64,000 nucleotides of DNA from Nocardia mexicana NBRC 108244 (GTDB lineage Bacteria; Actinomycetota; Actinomycetes; Mycobacteriales; Mycobacteriaceae), in NCBI RefSeq assembly GCF_001613165.1, contig NZ_BDBV01000047.1, positions 1-64,000 of the forward strand, read 5' to 3'. Under the pieces are notes generated by a model. It saw only the letters and a list, made by a program, of their open reading frames with translations, searched no databases and was not told where the DNA came from. Of this stretch, positions 44,830 to 54,173 are shown piece after piece. How positions within the stretch are numbered: position 1 is the first letter of the stretch; each line of letters begins with the position of its first letter. The position numbers and the translations under genes are program-made.

Positions 44830-46380
44830 ATGTCCACCGGGATAGACCAGGTTGCAGGGAGTGTCGGCGCCGCGGCGCGAATCAACACCGTCGACGCGGT
44901 GCTGCGTCGCAGCGCCGCACGGTCACCGCGACGGATCGCGCTGCGGTTCACCGATCGCGAGTGGACCTATCGCGAACTCGACGACGCGGTCGGGCGGGCG
45001 GCGGGATACCTGCTGGGACTGGGGCTTTCGCCCGGCGACAGGGTGGCCTCCTTCGGCAGGAACTCCGATGCGTTCGCGATCGGATTCCTCGCCTGCGCCC
45101 GCGCGGGCCTGGTCCACGTGCCGATCAACTACGCCCTGACCGGGGACGAGCTGGCGTACCTGCTGACGCAGTCGGGCAGCCGGGCGGTGCTGGTCGATCC
45201 GGCGCTGACTCCGGCGCTGGCGAAGGTCCTCGACGCGGTACCGGCCGAGCATGTCGTCGCCCTGCGCGACGAGCCCGGGTGCCTGATCGAACACGGCCGG
45301 TCCGGGCCCACGCCGGACCTGCCCGCGGTGGTCACCGACACCGATCTCGTACAGCTGCTGTATACGTCCGGGACGACGTCGAAACCCAAGGGCGCCATGA
45401 TGACTCACCGGGCGCTGCTGCACGAGTACCTGTCCTGCCTCGCCGCGCTCGACTACACCGATGCCGACGATCCGCTGATCTGCATGCCGCTGTACCACTC
45501 GGCCGGGATGCACTGCTTCCTGCTGCCGTACCTGCAGATCGGCGCGACGATCCGGCTGCTGGAGGTCCCCGATATCCCGGAGGTGCTGCGGTGCATCGAA
45601 TCCGAACGCATCGGGTCGCTGTTCCTCGCGCCGACGGTGTGGGTGCCGCTGTCGAATCATCCCGACCTCGAGTCCCGAGATCTGTCGTCGCTGCGCAAGG
45701 CGCAATACGGGGCCTCCATCATGCCGGTCACCGTGCTGCGGCGGCTGCGGTCACGATTTCCCCGGCTCGGCTTCTACAACCTGTTCGGGCAGTCCGAAAT
45801 CGGCCCGCTGGCAACGGTTCTGCGGCCCGAGGAACACGAGGGGCGGGAGTCGTCGTGCGGCCGGCCGGTGCTGCATGTCGAGGCGAGGGTGATCGACGCC
45901 GACGGCAACGATGTCGACCCGGGCGTCCCCGGCGAGGTCGTCTATCGCTCACCGCAGCTGTGCCTCGGCTACTGGGACAACGACGCCGCGACGGCGGAAG
46001 CCTTCCGGGACGGGTGGTTCCACTCCGGTGACCTCGTCACCCGGGACGCCGACGGCTATCTGACCGTCGTGGACCGGATCAAGGACGTGATCAACACCGG
46101 CGGAATTCTCGTCGCCTCCCGCGAGGTCGAAGACGCCGTCTACACCCATCCGGCGGTCGCGGAGGTCGCGGTGATCGGCGTGCCCGACGACCGCTGGATC
46201 GAGGCGATCACCGCCGTCGTGGTGGTGAAGGACGGCGTGGCCGCGCCCGCCGCGGAGGAGCTGATCGACCACGTCAAGGCGCATCTCGCGCCGTTCAAGG
46301 TGCCCAAGGCGGTCCGGTTCGTCGACGAGCTGCCACGCAACCAGAGCGGGAAGTTGCTCAAACGCGAACTCCGGAGCTGA
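44830..46380 (+). CDS. Acyl-CoA synthetase (AMP-forming, FadD-like)
   Basis: 516 residues of the ANL superfamily. The P-loop YTSGTTSKPKGAMMTH, the FGQSE motif (A5-like), FRDGWFHSGDL and the C-terminal PRNQSGKLLKREL with its catalytic Lys are all present. It activates a carboxylic acid as acyl-adenylate and then acyl-CoA; chain length is unclear. No ribosome site stands out before ATG 44830. Convergent with the membrane-protein gene, stops 1 bp apart. Confidence 0.93.
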   Translation: MSTGIDQVAGSVGAAARINTVDAVLRRSAARSPRRIALRFTDREWTYRELDDAVGRAAGYLLGLGLSPGDRVASFGRNSDAFAIGFLACARAGLVHVPINYALTGDELAYLLTQSGSRAVLVDPALTPALAKVLDAVPAEHVVALRDEPGCLIEHGRSGPTPDLPAVVTDTDLVQLLYTSGTTSKPKGAMMTHRALLHEYLSCLAALDYTDADDPLICMPLYHSAGMHCFLLPYLQIGATIRLLEVPDIPEVLRCIESERIGSLFLAPTVWVPLSNHPDLESRDLSSLRKAQYGASIMPVTVLRRLRSRFPRLGFYNLFGQSEIGPLATVLRPEEHEGRESSCGRPVLHVEARVIDADGNDVDPGVPGEVVYRSPQLCLGYWDNDAATAEAFRDGWFHSGDLVTRDADGYLTVVDRIKDVINTGGILVASREVEDAVYTHPAVAEVAVIGVPDDRWIEAITAVVVVKDGVAAPAAEELIDHVKAHLAPFKVPKAVRFVDELPRNQSGKLLKRELRS

Positions 46381-47421
46381 TCAAGCCTTTCCGGGGTTCC
46401 TGAGCCACCGCAGCGTGGCGGGCCACAGCACCGTGGCGACGGCGGGGATCAGCGCAATCAACGCGGCCCACGCGAACGTCCCGTGCACCTCCCGCACCCA
46501 CGGTGGGTCGACCTCGACCCACCATCCGCTGGGCACCACACCACCTTTCGGCGTGGAGATCAGCATCACGGTCACCAGGACGGACCACCCCACCGAGCCC
46601 AGCCCCGCCAGCGTGAGCATCGAGGCGCCACCGCGCCCCTGCCGCAGTCGGCGTGCGTACCAGAGGGTTCCGGCCGCCACCGCGGCCGTGAGCCCGGCGG
46701 CTACGAGAGCGACCGCGCGTTCGTCGGCCGGGAGGGGCACGAATCCGCTTCTGTAGGTGTGCTTTCGGGCGGTGGCCCCGATCAGCGCGGTGGTCACCGC
46801 CAGCACCGCCGCGCACGCCGCCAGGGCAGTCAGCGCGGTGCCCGCCACGTCGGCGGTGCTCGGGCGTCGGTTCACAGGGGTTGCGGCAGTGCGGATTCGG
46901 TGGGTCGTCGCGGGCGAGCAGGCCGCCACCACCGCGGCCACGAGGAACAGGGCCGTGAGCGCCAGCAGCGCCGCTCGTACCTCCGGGTATCCCGTCGGGC
47001 CGGACGCGCGTTGGTAGGTGATGGCGTCGCAACCCCGGCAGGTGGTCTCGTACATGAGTGGATACAACCCCCACTGCAGCAGCGACACGGCCGTCAACAG
47101 CGGCAACACGGTCATGCCGAGTGCGACGAGCCCCGGTCCCCGGGTGCGGTGGACCCACCACGCCGCCGCCCCGAGCAGTGCGGTGAACACCACCAGCGCC
47201 GCCAGCGAGTTCACCGTCCACGGCAGGAGCAGCTCGGCACCGGCGCGGTACCTGTCGCCGGGAAAGGCGACCGCGGTCCCGCCGACCCACACGCCGACGA
47301 GCGCCGCGAGATCGAGCAACAGCGTCAGCCCGGCGCAAGCGGTCGCCACGAGCAGCACCTGTCCCGGCATCGCACGACGCCAACCGATCATTGCCATCCC
47401 CCGTTTCCTCCGGCCCGCCAT
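46381..47421 (-). CDS. Hypothetical polytopic membrane protein
   Basis: About 346 residues with seven or eight hydrophobic helices. An external-looking loop carries a CRGC pair (YETTCRGCDAITYQRASG). No family recognised. The ATG at 47421 follows GAAGGAC and gives a positively charged N-terminus (MAGRRKRG); an ATG at 47397 is the alternative. The gap to the right carries the riboswitch of the divergent operon. Confidence 0.7.
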   Translation of the reverse strand: MAGRRKRGMAMIGWRRAMPGQVLLVATACAGLTLLLDLAALVGVWVGGTAVAFPGDRYRAGAELLLPWTVNSLAALVVFTALLGAAAWWVHRTRGPGLVALGMTVLPLLTAVSLLQWGLYPLMYETTCRGCDAITYQRASGPTGYPEVRAALLALTALFLVAAVVAACSPATTHRIRTAATPVNRRPSTADVAGTALTALAACAAVLAVTTALIGATARKHTYRSGFVPLPADERAVALVAAGLTAAVAAGTLWYARRLRQGRGGASMLTLAGLGSVGWSVLVTVMLISTPKGGVVPSGWWVEVDPPWVREVHGTFAWAALIALIPAVATVLWPATLRWLRNPGKA

Positions 47422-47535
47422 CGAGTCCTTCGAGAATCGCGGTCGCGGCCGTTGGGAACAAGAGTAGTAACACTCGGCTCGAGTACGGACCGGCTGCCGT
47501 GAACCCTTCTCGGCGATCACCGTGGGCCCCTGGTC

Positions 47536-47652
47536 GTGAGGTATGCGTAATATGTCGCCTGCCCGCAGGGAAGACCGGTGGAAATCCGGCGCTGTCCCGC
47601 AACTGTGAGGCTCGTGCGCGAGCCGGAGCCAGATACCTGCGGGTGAGGTACT
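47536..47652 (+). promoter_or_regulatory. Cobalamin (adenosylcobalamin-class) riboswitch
   Basis: The conserved core is intact: GCAGGGAA, GGTG-AAATCC, GCTGTCCCGCAACTGTGA and the B12 box AGCCGGAGCCAGATACCTGC (47621-47640). CCCGCAGG and CCTGCGGG pair as the closing stem. It precedes a lipoprotein-permease-ATPase operon, so bound cobalamin should shut that operon down. The region 47422-47763 contains nothing else but the terminator. Confidence 0.95.
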
Positions 47653-47693
47653 GGAACGGTCATGATCACGTGGAAATGGTCGATGCGCCGAGG

Positions 47694-47719
47694 GAGCCGC
47701 CCGGGCGGCTCGTTTGTGC
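47694..47719 (+). terminator. Intrinsic terminator of the riboswitch
   Basis: GAGCCGCCC and GGGCGGCTC are perfect arms (47694-47711), followed by GTTTGTGC. It lies 42 bp beyond the riboswitch and 45 bp before the first ORF, which suits transcription termination control. Confidence 0.8.
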
Positions 47720-47763
47720 ACGTCTTTCCTCGCGTGGGGTGCCGGACGCGATGGGAGTCGGAC

Positions 47764-49278
47764 GTGCAGTCTGGAGTAGGTCGGCGCGGTTTTCTGCTGG
47801 GCGGATTAGCGGCCGCGGGAGCGCTGGCCGCGGGCTGCGGCAGGTCGGCCGGGGACGTCGAGACGTTCACCGCCGCGTTCCAGGGTTCCGGCGCCGGTGA
47901 GGGGATCGACCCCGGCGTGAACACGCTGTTCGTCGACGAGGCGCGGATGAAGGCGGTCTACGACGGACTGTTCGAGATCGACGGGGCCATGCGGCCGATC
48001 CCGCGGCTCGCCGTCTCGGGTGAGCCGAACGCCGACGGCACGCGGTGGCGGATCGCGCTGCGCGACGCGCGCTGGCACGACGGCAAGAAGTTCACCGCCC
48101 AGGACGTGCTGTACACGGTGTCGCGGGTGCTCGGCCCGCCGCAGCGGCGCCCGTTCATCGCCGCCTCCACGCTCGATCGGGTGGATCTGTCGCAGTGCCG
48201 TGCCGTGGGCGATATGACGGTGGAGATCGCGCTGCGCACACCGGATTTCGAGTTTCCCCTGGCGCTGTCGGCCTATGGGACGAAGATCGTCCAGGACGGC
48301 GCCGCGGACTTCTCGCGGCCGGTGGGCACCGGCCCGTTCGTCTTCGAATCGTTCGAGGCCGGACGGCAATTCGGCGCCACGGCCAACGAGAACTACTGGG
48401 ACGGCGCACCGGGGGTCCGGCGGCTGCGGATCGTCAGCGCCGAATCCGATGCGCGGCTGGCGGCGGTGCAGAGCGGCCAGATCGACTACGCGGACAATCT
48501 CACGCCGTCGGCGGCCCGGACACTGCAGAACCGGCAGGGTATTTCGCTGGAGGCCACGCCGAACAGCGGCATCTACTTCTTCGCCATGAAGACTGATCGG
48601 CCGCCGTTCGACAATCCGGACGTGCGGCGCGCGGTGATGCGGATGGTCGATCGTGCCGAACTGGTCAAGGTGGCGCTGGAGGGGCAGGGCGACGTCGCCA
48701 ACGACGTGTTCGGCAAGGGCTACCAGTATTACGCCGAGCTGCCGCAGCACGACTACAACCCCGACGAGGTGGGGCGGCTGCTGCGCAAGGCGGGCGTCCG
48801 TGATCTGTCGTTCGATCTGTTCACGGCCCCGGTCGCCTACGGATTCGTCGAAGCGGCAAGACTTTTCGCCGATCAGGCGGCGCGCTGCGGGGTGCGGGTG
48901 AATGTCGTCCTCGGGTCCAAGGACAGCTATTACACCGATGCGCTGAACACCGGTCATCTCACGATGGGGCAGTCCGGCCCGCTGTCGATTCCCAACCACT
49001 TCGCCTCACGCCTGCTGACCGGATCTCCGCAGAACCGGACGAAGTGGTCCGATGCCGAGTTCGACGCGCTGTACGCCCGGGCCCAGGCGACGCCGACCGA
49101 GGAGGGGCGCGCGGCGATCTATCGCACGATGCACGAAATACTGTACGACCGAGGAGGATTCGTGTTCTTCGGCATCACGAACTGGAACAGCGCCGCGCGG
49201 GAGAGTTTCCGGAATACACCGGCGGCCGTACCCAATTCGCACGATTGGGCACGCTTCGACAAGGTGGCGGCGCGATGA
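47764..49278 (+). CDS. Peptide/nickel-type ABC substrate-binding lipoprotein under B12 control
   Basis: 504 residues. Tat-like signal GRRGFLLGG and lipobox ending at C25; the SBP_bac_5 fold follows (RWRIALRDARWHDGKKFTAQ, VGTGPFVFESFEAG, FDNPDVRRAVMRMVDRAELV). Relatives bind peptides, nickel complexes or opine metallophores. Its riboswitch suggests a corrinoid-, cobalt- or precursor-related ligand. GTG at 47764 is 6 bp beyond GGGAG. ATGA overlap with the methyltransferase gene. Confidence 0.92.
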   Translation: MQSGVGRRGFLLGGLAAAGALAAGCGRSAGDVETFTAAFQGSGAGEGIDPGVNTLFVDEARMKAVYDGLFEIDGAMRPIPRLAVSGEPNADGTRWRIALRDARWHDGKKFTAQDVLYTVSRVLGPPQRRPFIAASTLDRVDLSQCRAVGDMTVEIALRTPDFEFPLALSAYGTKIVQDGAADFSRPVGTGPFVFESFEAGRQFGATANENYWDGAPGVRRLRIVSAESDARLAAVQSGQIDYADNLTPSAARTLQNRQGISLEATPNSGIYFFAMKTDRPPFDNPDVRRAVMRMVDRAELVKVALEGQGDVANDVFGKGYQYYAELPQHDYNPDEVGRLLRKAGVRDLSFDLFTAPVAYGFVEAARLFADQAARCGVRVNVVLGSKDSYYTDALNTGHLTMGQSGPLSIPNHFASRLLTGSPQNRTKWSDAEFDALYARAQATPTEEGRAAIYRTMHEILYDRGGFVFFGITNWNSAARESFRNTPAAVPNSHDWARFDKVAAR

Positions 49279-50042
49279 CCGGGGCGGTGCTGGACGCGGC
49301 GCGTGCCCGCTACTGGATCGACCGCTGGGACCGCCAGCAGGAGTACTACATGCCCGACCGCGAGCAGCGGTTCGAGGTGATCGGCGACGTTCTGGACGAA
49401 CTGCTGGAGCGGCGCGATCCGTTGATCGTCGACCTCGGCGTCGGGCCCGGAACGCTGTCCGAGCGGCTGCTGCAACGGTTTCCCGGCGCGACCGTCGTCG
49501 GCGTGGACGCCGATCCGCTCCTGCTGGGCCTGGCCGATCTCGCGCTGGCGTCACCACGTTTTCGCACGGTGTACGCCGATCTGCGCGCCGAGGGCTGGCT
49601 CGGCGCGCTCGGGCTGGACCGTGCGCCGGACGCCTTCGTGAGCACGACGGCGCTGCATTGGATGAACCGGATACCGTTGCGCGAGTTGATCGGAACGTGT
49701 GCCGACGCGCTGGCGCCGGGCGGACTGTTCGTCGACGGCGACCACCTCTACGAGGGTCCGGCCGGGCCCCGGCTCGACGCCCTGGGGAGGGCCATGACGG
49801 CTCGCCGCGCGCTGCGGCGGGGCACCTCCGAGATGGAGGATTGGGCGGCGTGGTGGGAGGCGGTGGAGCAGGCTCCCGAACTCGCCGATCTGGTCCGGTT
49901 GCGCGACGGCGGATTCGAGCACAAGGTTCACGACCGGCCGACCGCGCACGACTATGTCGATTTCGCGCGGGCGGCCGGGTTCGCCGAGGCGGGAATCGTA
50001 TGGCAGTACGGCGACGACCGTGTCGTGGTCGGGATCCGGTAG
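49275..50042 (+). CDS. SAM-dependent methyltransferase inside the B12-controlled operon
   Basis: 255 residues, class I fold. LIVDLGVGPGTLSERLLQRF is motif I, VVGVDADPLLLGLA carries the acidic residue, and DAFVSTTALHWM is motif post-II. The family methylates small molecules. Placed between the binding protein and the permeases with overlapping or near-overlapping ends, it likely modifies the transported ligand or a metal chelator; inference only. Confidence 0.88.
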   Translation: MTGAVLDAARARYWIDRWDRQQEYYMPDREQRFEVIGDVLDELLERRDPLIVDLGVGPGTLSERLLQRFPGATVVGVDADPLLLGLADLALASPRFRTVYADLRAEGWLGALGLDRAPDAFVSTTALHWMNRIPLRELIGTCADALAPGGLFVDGDHLYEGPAGPRLDALGRAMTARRALRRGTSEMEDWAAWWEAVEQAPELADLVRLRDGGFEHKVHDRPTAHDYVDFARAAGFAEAGIVWQYGDDRVVVGIR

Positions 50043-50049
50043 CAGGTTC

Positions 50050-51024
50050 GTGGTCGCGCCGTCGGCACCGTTCGCCCGATTCCTGCTGCGCCGCATCGGA
50101 ATCGGGGCCGGGCAGCTGCTGATCCTGCTCGTGCTGGTATTCGTGCTGTCGCTGCTGCTGCCCGGCGACGCCGCCGATGTGCAGAACAACGATATCCTCG
50201 GCGCGGACCAGCGAGCGGCGGCCCGCCGGCTGCTGGGGCTCGATGTCGCACCGGCGCAACGGTTTCTGGAATGGCTCGGCCGCGCGGTGACGGGCGATTT
50301 CGGGGTGTCCTACGCCAGCGGGGAGAGCGTCGGCGGCCTGATCGTGCAGCCGTTTCTCGTGACCGGTCTGATGGCCGTGCTCGTGCTGGTCGTGCTGCTG
50401 CCGACCGCGACGGCCGCGGGTTTCGCGGCGGGGCTGCGGCCGGGGTCGGTGCGGGACCGCGTAATCACCTCGGCCAGTATCGGATTCGACTCGGTGCCGG
50501 ACTTCGTGCTCGCCGTGCTGCTGGTGACCTACGTGGCCATCGAACTCGACCTGGTGCCCGCGACATTCCTCGGCACCGACCCGGACACGATCCTCGCCCG
50601 GCCCGAATACTTGATCCTGCCGCTGATCGTGATGGTTGCCCGTGTGGTGGCCCCGCTGGTACGCCTGGTGCGGGCCGGGGTGGTCGATGTGATGGCGCAG
50701 CCCTATATCGCGCAGGCCCAGCGGCTCGGCGTCGGGCGGCGATCGCTGCTGCTGCGGCACGTCGCCCCCAATGCGCTCGGCCCCGCGCTGCAGGAACTCG
50801 GGCGGACCGGGGACGGGCTGTTGTCGGGGGTGCTGATCGTGGAGGCCGTATTCGTCATGCCGGGGATCGCGTCGGAGCTGATCGGCGCCATCGGGAATCG
50901 CGACGATCCGGTGATCCTCGCGATCGTCTCGATCACGGGGGTGCTGGCGATCGTGATCAATCTGGTGATCGACGTCGTGGGGCAGCGGCTGGTGCCGCGG
51001 TCCGCCGAGGGGGCGCGGGGATGA
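50050..51024 (+). CDS. ABC permease 1 (DppB-like)
   Basis: 324 residues, six helices. The N-terminal FARFLLRRIGIGAGQLLILLV and the cytoplasmic EAA loop (YIAQAQRLGVGRRSLLLRHV, APNALGP) are those of DppB/OppB permeases. GTG 50050 follows TAGCAGG, 7 bp after the methyltransferase stop. Ends in an ATGA overlap with permease 2. Confidence 0.92.
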   Translation: MVAPSAPFARFLLRRIGIGAGQLLILLVLVFVLSLLLPGDAADVQNNDILGADQRAAARRLLGLDVAPAQRFLEWLGRAVTGDFGVSYASGESVGGLIVQPFLVTGLMAVLVLVVLLPTATAAGFAAGLRPGSVRDRVITSASIGFDSVPDFVLAVLLVTYVAIELDLVPATFLGTDPDTILARPEYLILPLIVMVARVVAPLVRLVRAGVVDVMAQPYIAQAQRLGVGRRSLLLRHVAPNALGPALQELGRTGDGLLSGVLIVEAVFVMPGIASELIGAIGNRDDPVILAIVSITGVLAIVINLVIDVVGQRLVPRSAEGARG

Positions 51025-51845
51025 GCGCGCGTCGATGGATGTGCCTGGCGCTCGTGGCCATGCCGCTGGTGTTCGCTCTGGTCGGGCCGCTGCTCGCCCG
51101 GTCGGCGCCCGAGGGTAGGCAGGTGCCGTTCGGGCCGTCGCAGTGGTCGCCGTTCGGCACCGACCGGCTCGGGCGGGACGTGCTCGCCGCCGCGCTGACC
51201 GGCGGGCGCACATTCCTCGTCGTCGCCGCGCTGACGGTGCTCGGCGCCTATGCCGTGGGATTCCTGATCGGCGTGGCGGCCGCCGCGGCGCCGCGGGTGT
51301 GGCTCGACGAACTGCTGATGCGGCCGATGGATGTGCTGCTGTGCCTGCCGTCGCTGCTGATCATCATGGTGGCCGCGCTGCGCACCCGCGGATCGGCCGT
51401 GGCGATCGCGTGCGCGATCGGCATCGCGCTGGTCGCGCCGATCGCCCGGTTCGTCCGCATGGCGTCGCGCGGTGTCGTGCACGGCCCGGTCATGGACGCG
51501 CTGCGGATGCAGGGCGAGGGCAGGGCCTACCGGTACGGCAATTACGCTGCGCGCCAGATGATCCGGCCGATCGCCGCCGATGTCGGGGTGCGGTTCACCG
51601 CGGCCGTCTACTTCCTCGCCTCTGCCAACTTCCTCGGCCTCGGGTTCGACACCACCTCGACGGACTGGGCGGTGTCCGTGGCCGCCAACAAGGATGCGCT
51701 CACCATCGCCCCGTGGTCGGTGGCGTTGCCTGCCGGGCTGATCGTGCTGCTCGTCGTCGGAATCAATCTGCTGTGCGACGATCTGCTGTCCGATCCGCAC
51801 ACCGTCGCCGCCCGCGCCGCCGTCTCCGGGGGTCGTCGTGAGTGA
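51021..51845 (+). CDS. ABC permease 2 (DppC-like)
   Basis: 274 residues. FGTDRLGRDVLAAALTGGRT is the DppC signature, and YRYGNYAARQMIRPIAADVG the EAA loop, although shorter and less conserved than usual. It forms the heteromeric channel with permease 1. The stop lies 5 bp into the next gene. Confidence 0.9.
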   Translation: MSARRWMCLALVAMPLVFALVGPLLARSAPEGRQVPFGPSQWSPFGTDRLGRDVLAAALTGGRTFLVVAALTVLGAYAVGFLIGVAAAAAPRVWLDELLMRPMDVLLCLPSLLIIMVAALRTRGSAVAIACAIGIALVAPIARFVRMASRGVVHGPVMDALRMQGEGRAYRYGNYAARQMIRPIAADVGVRFTAAVYFLASANFLGLGFDTTSTDWAVSVAANKDALTIAPWSVALPAGLIVLLVVGINLLCDDLLSDPHTVAARAAVSGGRRE

Positions 51846-53571
51846 GGGTGCGGCGCCGGTGGTTTCGGTTCGCGGCCTGAGTGTTCGCGCGGGCGCGGCC
51901 GTGCTTGTCGAGGATGTCGATTTCGATGTTCACGCGGGACGGATACTGACGTTGTTCGGGCCCTCCGGGGCGGGGAAGACGACCATCGCGTCGGCGCTCG
52001 CCGCGGTGGACCGGCCGGGAATCACGGTCACCGGCGAAATCCGCCGCGGCAGTGGGGAAGACGGCATCCGGATCGGCTACCTGCCGCAGAACGCCGCCGC
52101 GACACTGAATCCGGCGCGCCGGATCGGTGCCGCGCTCGGCGAACTGGCGGACCTGCACCACCGCCGGAACGGCCGACGGCGGGACGCGCGCGGGCACCGT
52201 CTCGCTCATGTCGCGCAGTCACTTTCGGCTGCGGCCTTCGACGTCGACGCGCTCGACCGCGTACTGCGCAAGTTCCCGCACGAATTCTCCGGTGGCGAAC
52301 GCGCCCGCCTCGCCCTGGCCCAGGTCCTCTCCCGCGACCCCGACGTCCTGGTCGTGGACGAGCCCACCGTGGGCCTCGACTCTCTGGCCCGCGCCGAACT
52401 CCTGGACAGCCTGACCGGACTGCGCCGCGCGGGCACGGCGGTCGTCCTCGTCACCCACGACGAACACGCCGTCCACCAACTCAGCGACCACACCCTCTAC
52501 GTCCACGCGGGCCGCCTGGTGGATGACCGTGCCCACCTGCAATCCGACGATGACGAACGACCGCACATCACCGACGGGCCGACGCGTACCTTCCCGCAGC
52601 TGAGCCGAGACGGTGTGCTGCGGGCCGACAAACTTACGCAACAGCCGAACGATGGCCCCCTGGTGCAGTCGAGTGCTTCGCGGATCAGCGGGGAACCGGT
52701 TCTGGGCGAGGTCCCTTCGACGCATGCAGGGGAGGGGGAGCCTGCGCTTCGGTTGTCGGATGTGGCTGTGACGCTGGGGGGTTCGCCTGTTCTGCGGGAG
52801 ATCGACCTCGAGGTTCGGGATGGGGAGTTGCTCGGGGTCAGTGGGGTGTCGGGGGCTGGGAAGTCGACTATTGCGCGGTGTATTGCGGGGCTGGTTGCGC
52901 CGGGGAATGGTGAGGTGGTGGTGGACGGGGTGCGGATACCGTTGTTGCGTAAGCGATCTCGGGCTCAGATCGCCGCGGTGCAGTATGTGTGGCAGGAGTC
53001 GGCCGCCTCGTTCGATTCGGCGCGCACGGTGGTGGATCAGGTCGCGGCGACCGGGGTCCGGCTGCGTGGGCTCGATCGGGCGTCCGCGCGCGCCGCCGCT
53101 CTCCAATTGCTCGACGAGCTGGGAATCGGTGCCGACCAAGCGATTCGGTATCCACCCGGGCTGTCGGGCGGGCAACTGCAGCGGGCCGCACTCGCTCGCG
53201 CGCTGCTGGCGCGTCCCCGGGTACTGGTGTGCGACGAGATCACCACCGCCCTGGACCGCCCACTGGCGCAGCGGATCCTGGACCACGTCGACCACTACCG
53301 GCGCAGCACGGGCGCCGCGGTGCTGTCCATCAGCCACGACCTGCGCGGCCAGCTCGACCGCGCCGACCGCCTCGCGATCGTCGACCGCGGCCGGATAGCC
53401 GAAATCGGTACGCCGAAAGACCTTCTCGCCCACCCGGAAACAGCAATCCTCCGCCGATTGCTCGAGGCCGAACAACTTCCTCCGGCCCGACCGCGGGAGG
53501 TGGACGGCTCGGCGAGCGTGGTGGCAGATCGACGCGCTGACGCCGCCGTCTTACTGGATCGCCGAGAGTGA
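51838..53571 (+). CDS. Fused double ATPase of the peptide/nickel ABC class (DppD-DppF-like)
   Basis: 577 residues. Half 1: Walker A GPSGAGKTT (41-49), signature SGGER (151-155), Walker B LVVDEP (171-176). Half 2: GVSGAGKST (336-344), LSGGQ (442-446), VCDE (464-467). A linker of about 65 residues joins them. The C-terminal cysteine and Arg-rich [4Fe-4S] extension of Dpp ATPases is absent. Codon use shifts between about 52700 and 52950 toward G- and T-ending codons, unlike the C-rich flanks. GTG start overlaps permease 2. Confidence 0.92.
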   Translation: MSEGAAPVVSVRGLSVRAGAAVLVEDVDFDVHAGRILTLFGPSGAGKTTIASALAAVDRPGITVTGEIRRGSGEDGIRIGYLPQNAAATLNPARRIGAALGELADLHHRRNGRRRDARGHRLAHVAQSLSAAAFDVDALDRVLRKFPHEFSGGERARLALAQVLSRDPDVLVVDEPTVGLDSLARAELLDSLTGLRRAGTAVVLVTHDEHAVHQLSDHTLYVHAGRLVDDRAHLQSDDDERPHITDGPTRTFPQLSRDGVLRADKLTQQPNDGPLVQSSASRISGEPVLGEVPSTHAGEGEPALRLSDVAVTLGGSPVLREIDLEVRDGELLGVSGVSGAGKSTIARCIAGLVAPGNGEVVVDGVRIPLLRKRSRAQIAAVQYVWQESAASFDSARTVVDQVAATGVRLRGLDRASARAAALQLLDELGIGADQAIRYPPGLSGGQLQRAALARALLARPRVLVCDEITTALDRPLAQRILDHVDHYRRSTGAAVLSISHDLRGQLDRADRLAIVDRGRIAEIGTPKDLLAHPETAILRRLLEAEQLPPARPREVDGSASVVADRRADAAVLLDRRE

Positions 53572-53618
53572 GGCGTGCTGAGGCGAACGACCAAGTCGCC
53601 CTCATCTTCACGACTTAT

Positions 53619-53685
53619 GAAGCTAAAGCTTGTTAATTTCCGGAATAATGCCTGTTGATGGTCCAGGGTATTAAGTGTTAGCTTC
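53619..53685. promoter_or_regulatory. Inverted repeat GAAGCTAA...TTAGCTTC upstream of marR
   Basis: GAAGCTAA at 53619-53626 and TTAGCTTC at 53678-53685 face each other across 51 bp of AT-rich sequence containing a candidate promoter (TTGATG, 18 bp, TAGCTT). The right arm ends 5 bp before the MarR ATG; a likely autoregulatory site. Confidence 0.55.
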
Positions 53686-53690
53686 CATAT

Positions 53691-54173
53691 ATGGATGATG
53701 ACTGCTGGGCGACCGCGCAGGAACTGCGGTGGGGCGTGTCCCGCCTGGCGCAGCGCCTTCGCGCGCAGCAACCGGGGCGCGAGGACGCCCTCACGCGGCT
53801 GGCCGCCTCGATCCTGGCGAACCTGCGTCACGACGGGCCGCTGACGCTGACGGCGCTGGCCACCATCGAGGGCCTGCAGCCGCAGTCGCTGACCCGGACC
53901 GTGAACGTCCTGGAGGCGGACGGATATCTCACCCGGTCCCCGGACGAGGCGGATCGCAGGCAGCAGGTCATCGCGATCACCGCCGAGGGGCGGCAGGCCC
54001 TGGACGATCACATTCGCGACGGAAACGCTTGGCTCGCAGGCGCACTCGAACGGGAACTCACCCCGGCCGAGCGGGCGTTGCTGCGGGTGGCCGCCGATCT
54101 GATGCGGCAGCTGGCGGAGGCGCCGGGCACCATGTCCGGGCCCGCGCGGGCGGGCGCGGCGGCACCGCTGTGA
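53691..54173 (+). CDS. MarR-family regulator
   Basis: 160 residues. Winged helix-turn-helix (TLTALATIEGLQPQSLTRTV, wing DEADRRQQV), ligand-controlled repressor family. It is translationally coupled (GTGA) to the MFS exporter gene it probably controls. Confidence 0.9.
   Translation: MDDDCWATAQELRWGVSRLAQRLRAQQPGREDALTRLAASILANLRHDGPLTLTALATIEGLQPQSLTRTVNVLEADGYLTRSPDEADRRQQVIAITAEGRQALDDHIRDGNAWLAGALERELTPAERALLRVAADLMRQLAEAPGTMSGPARAGAAAPL

Noticed and set aside
49275-50042. Nicotianamine/opine-metallophore synthase reading of the operon methyltransferase
   Set aside because: It is a generic class I methyltransferase; none of the synthase-specific features could be seen, and no opine dehydrogenase gene is present.
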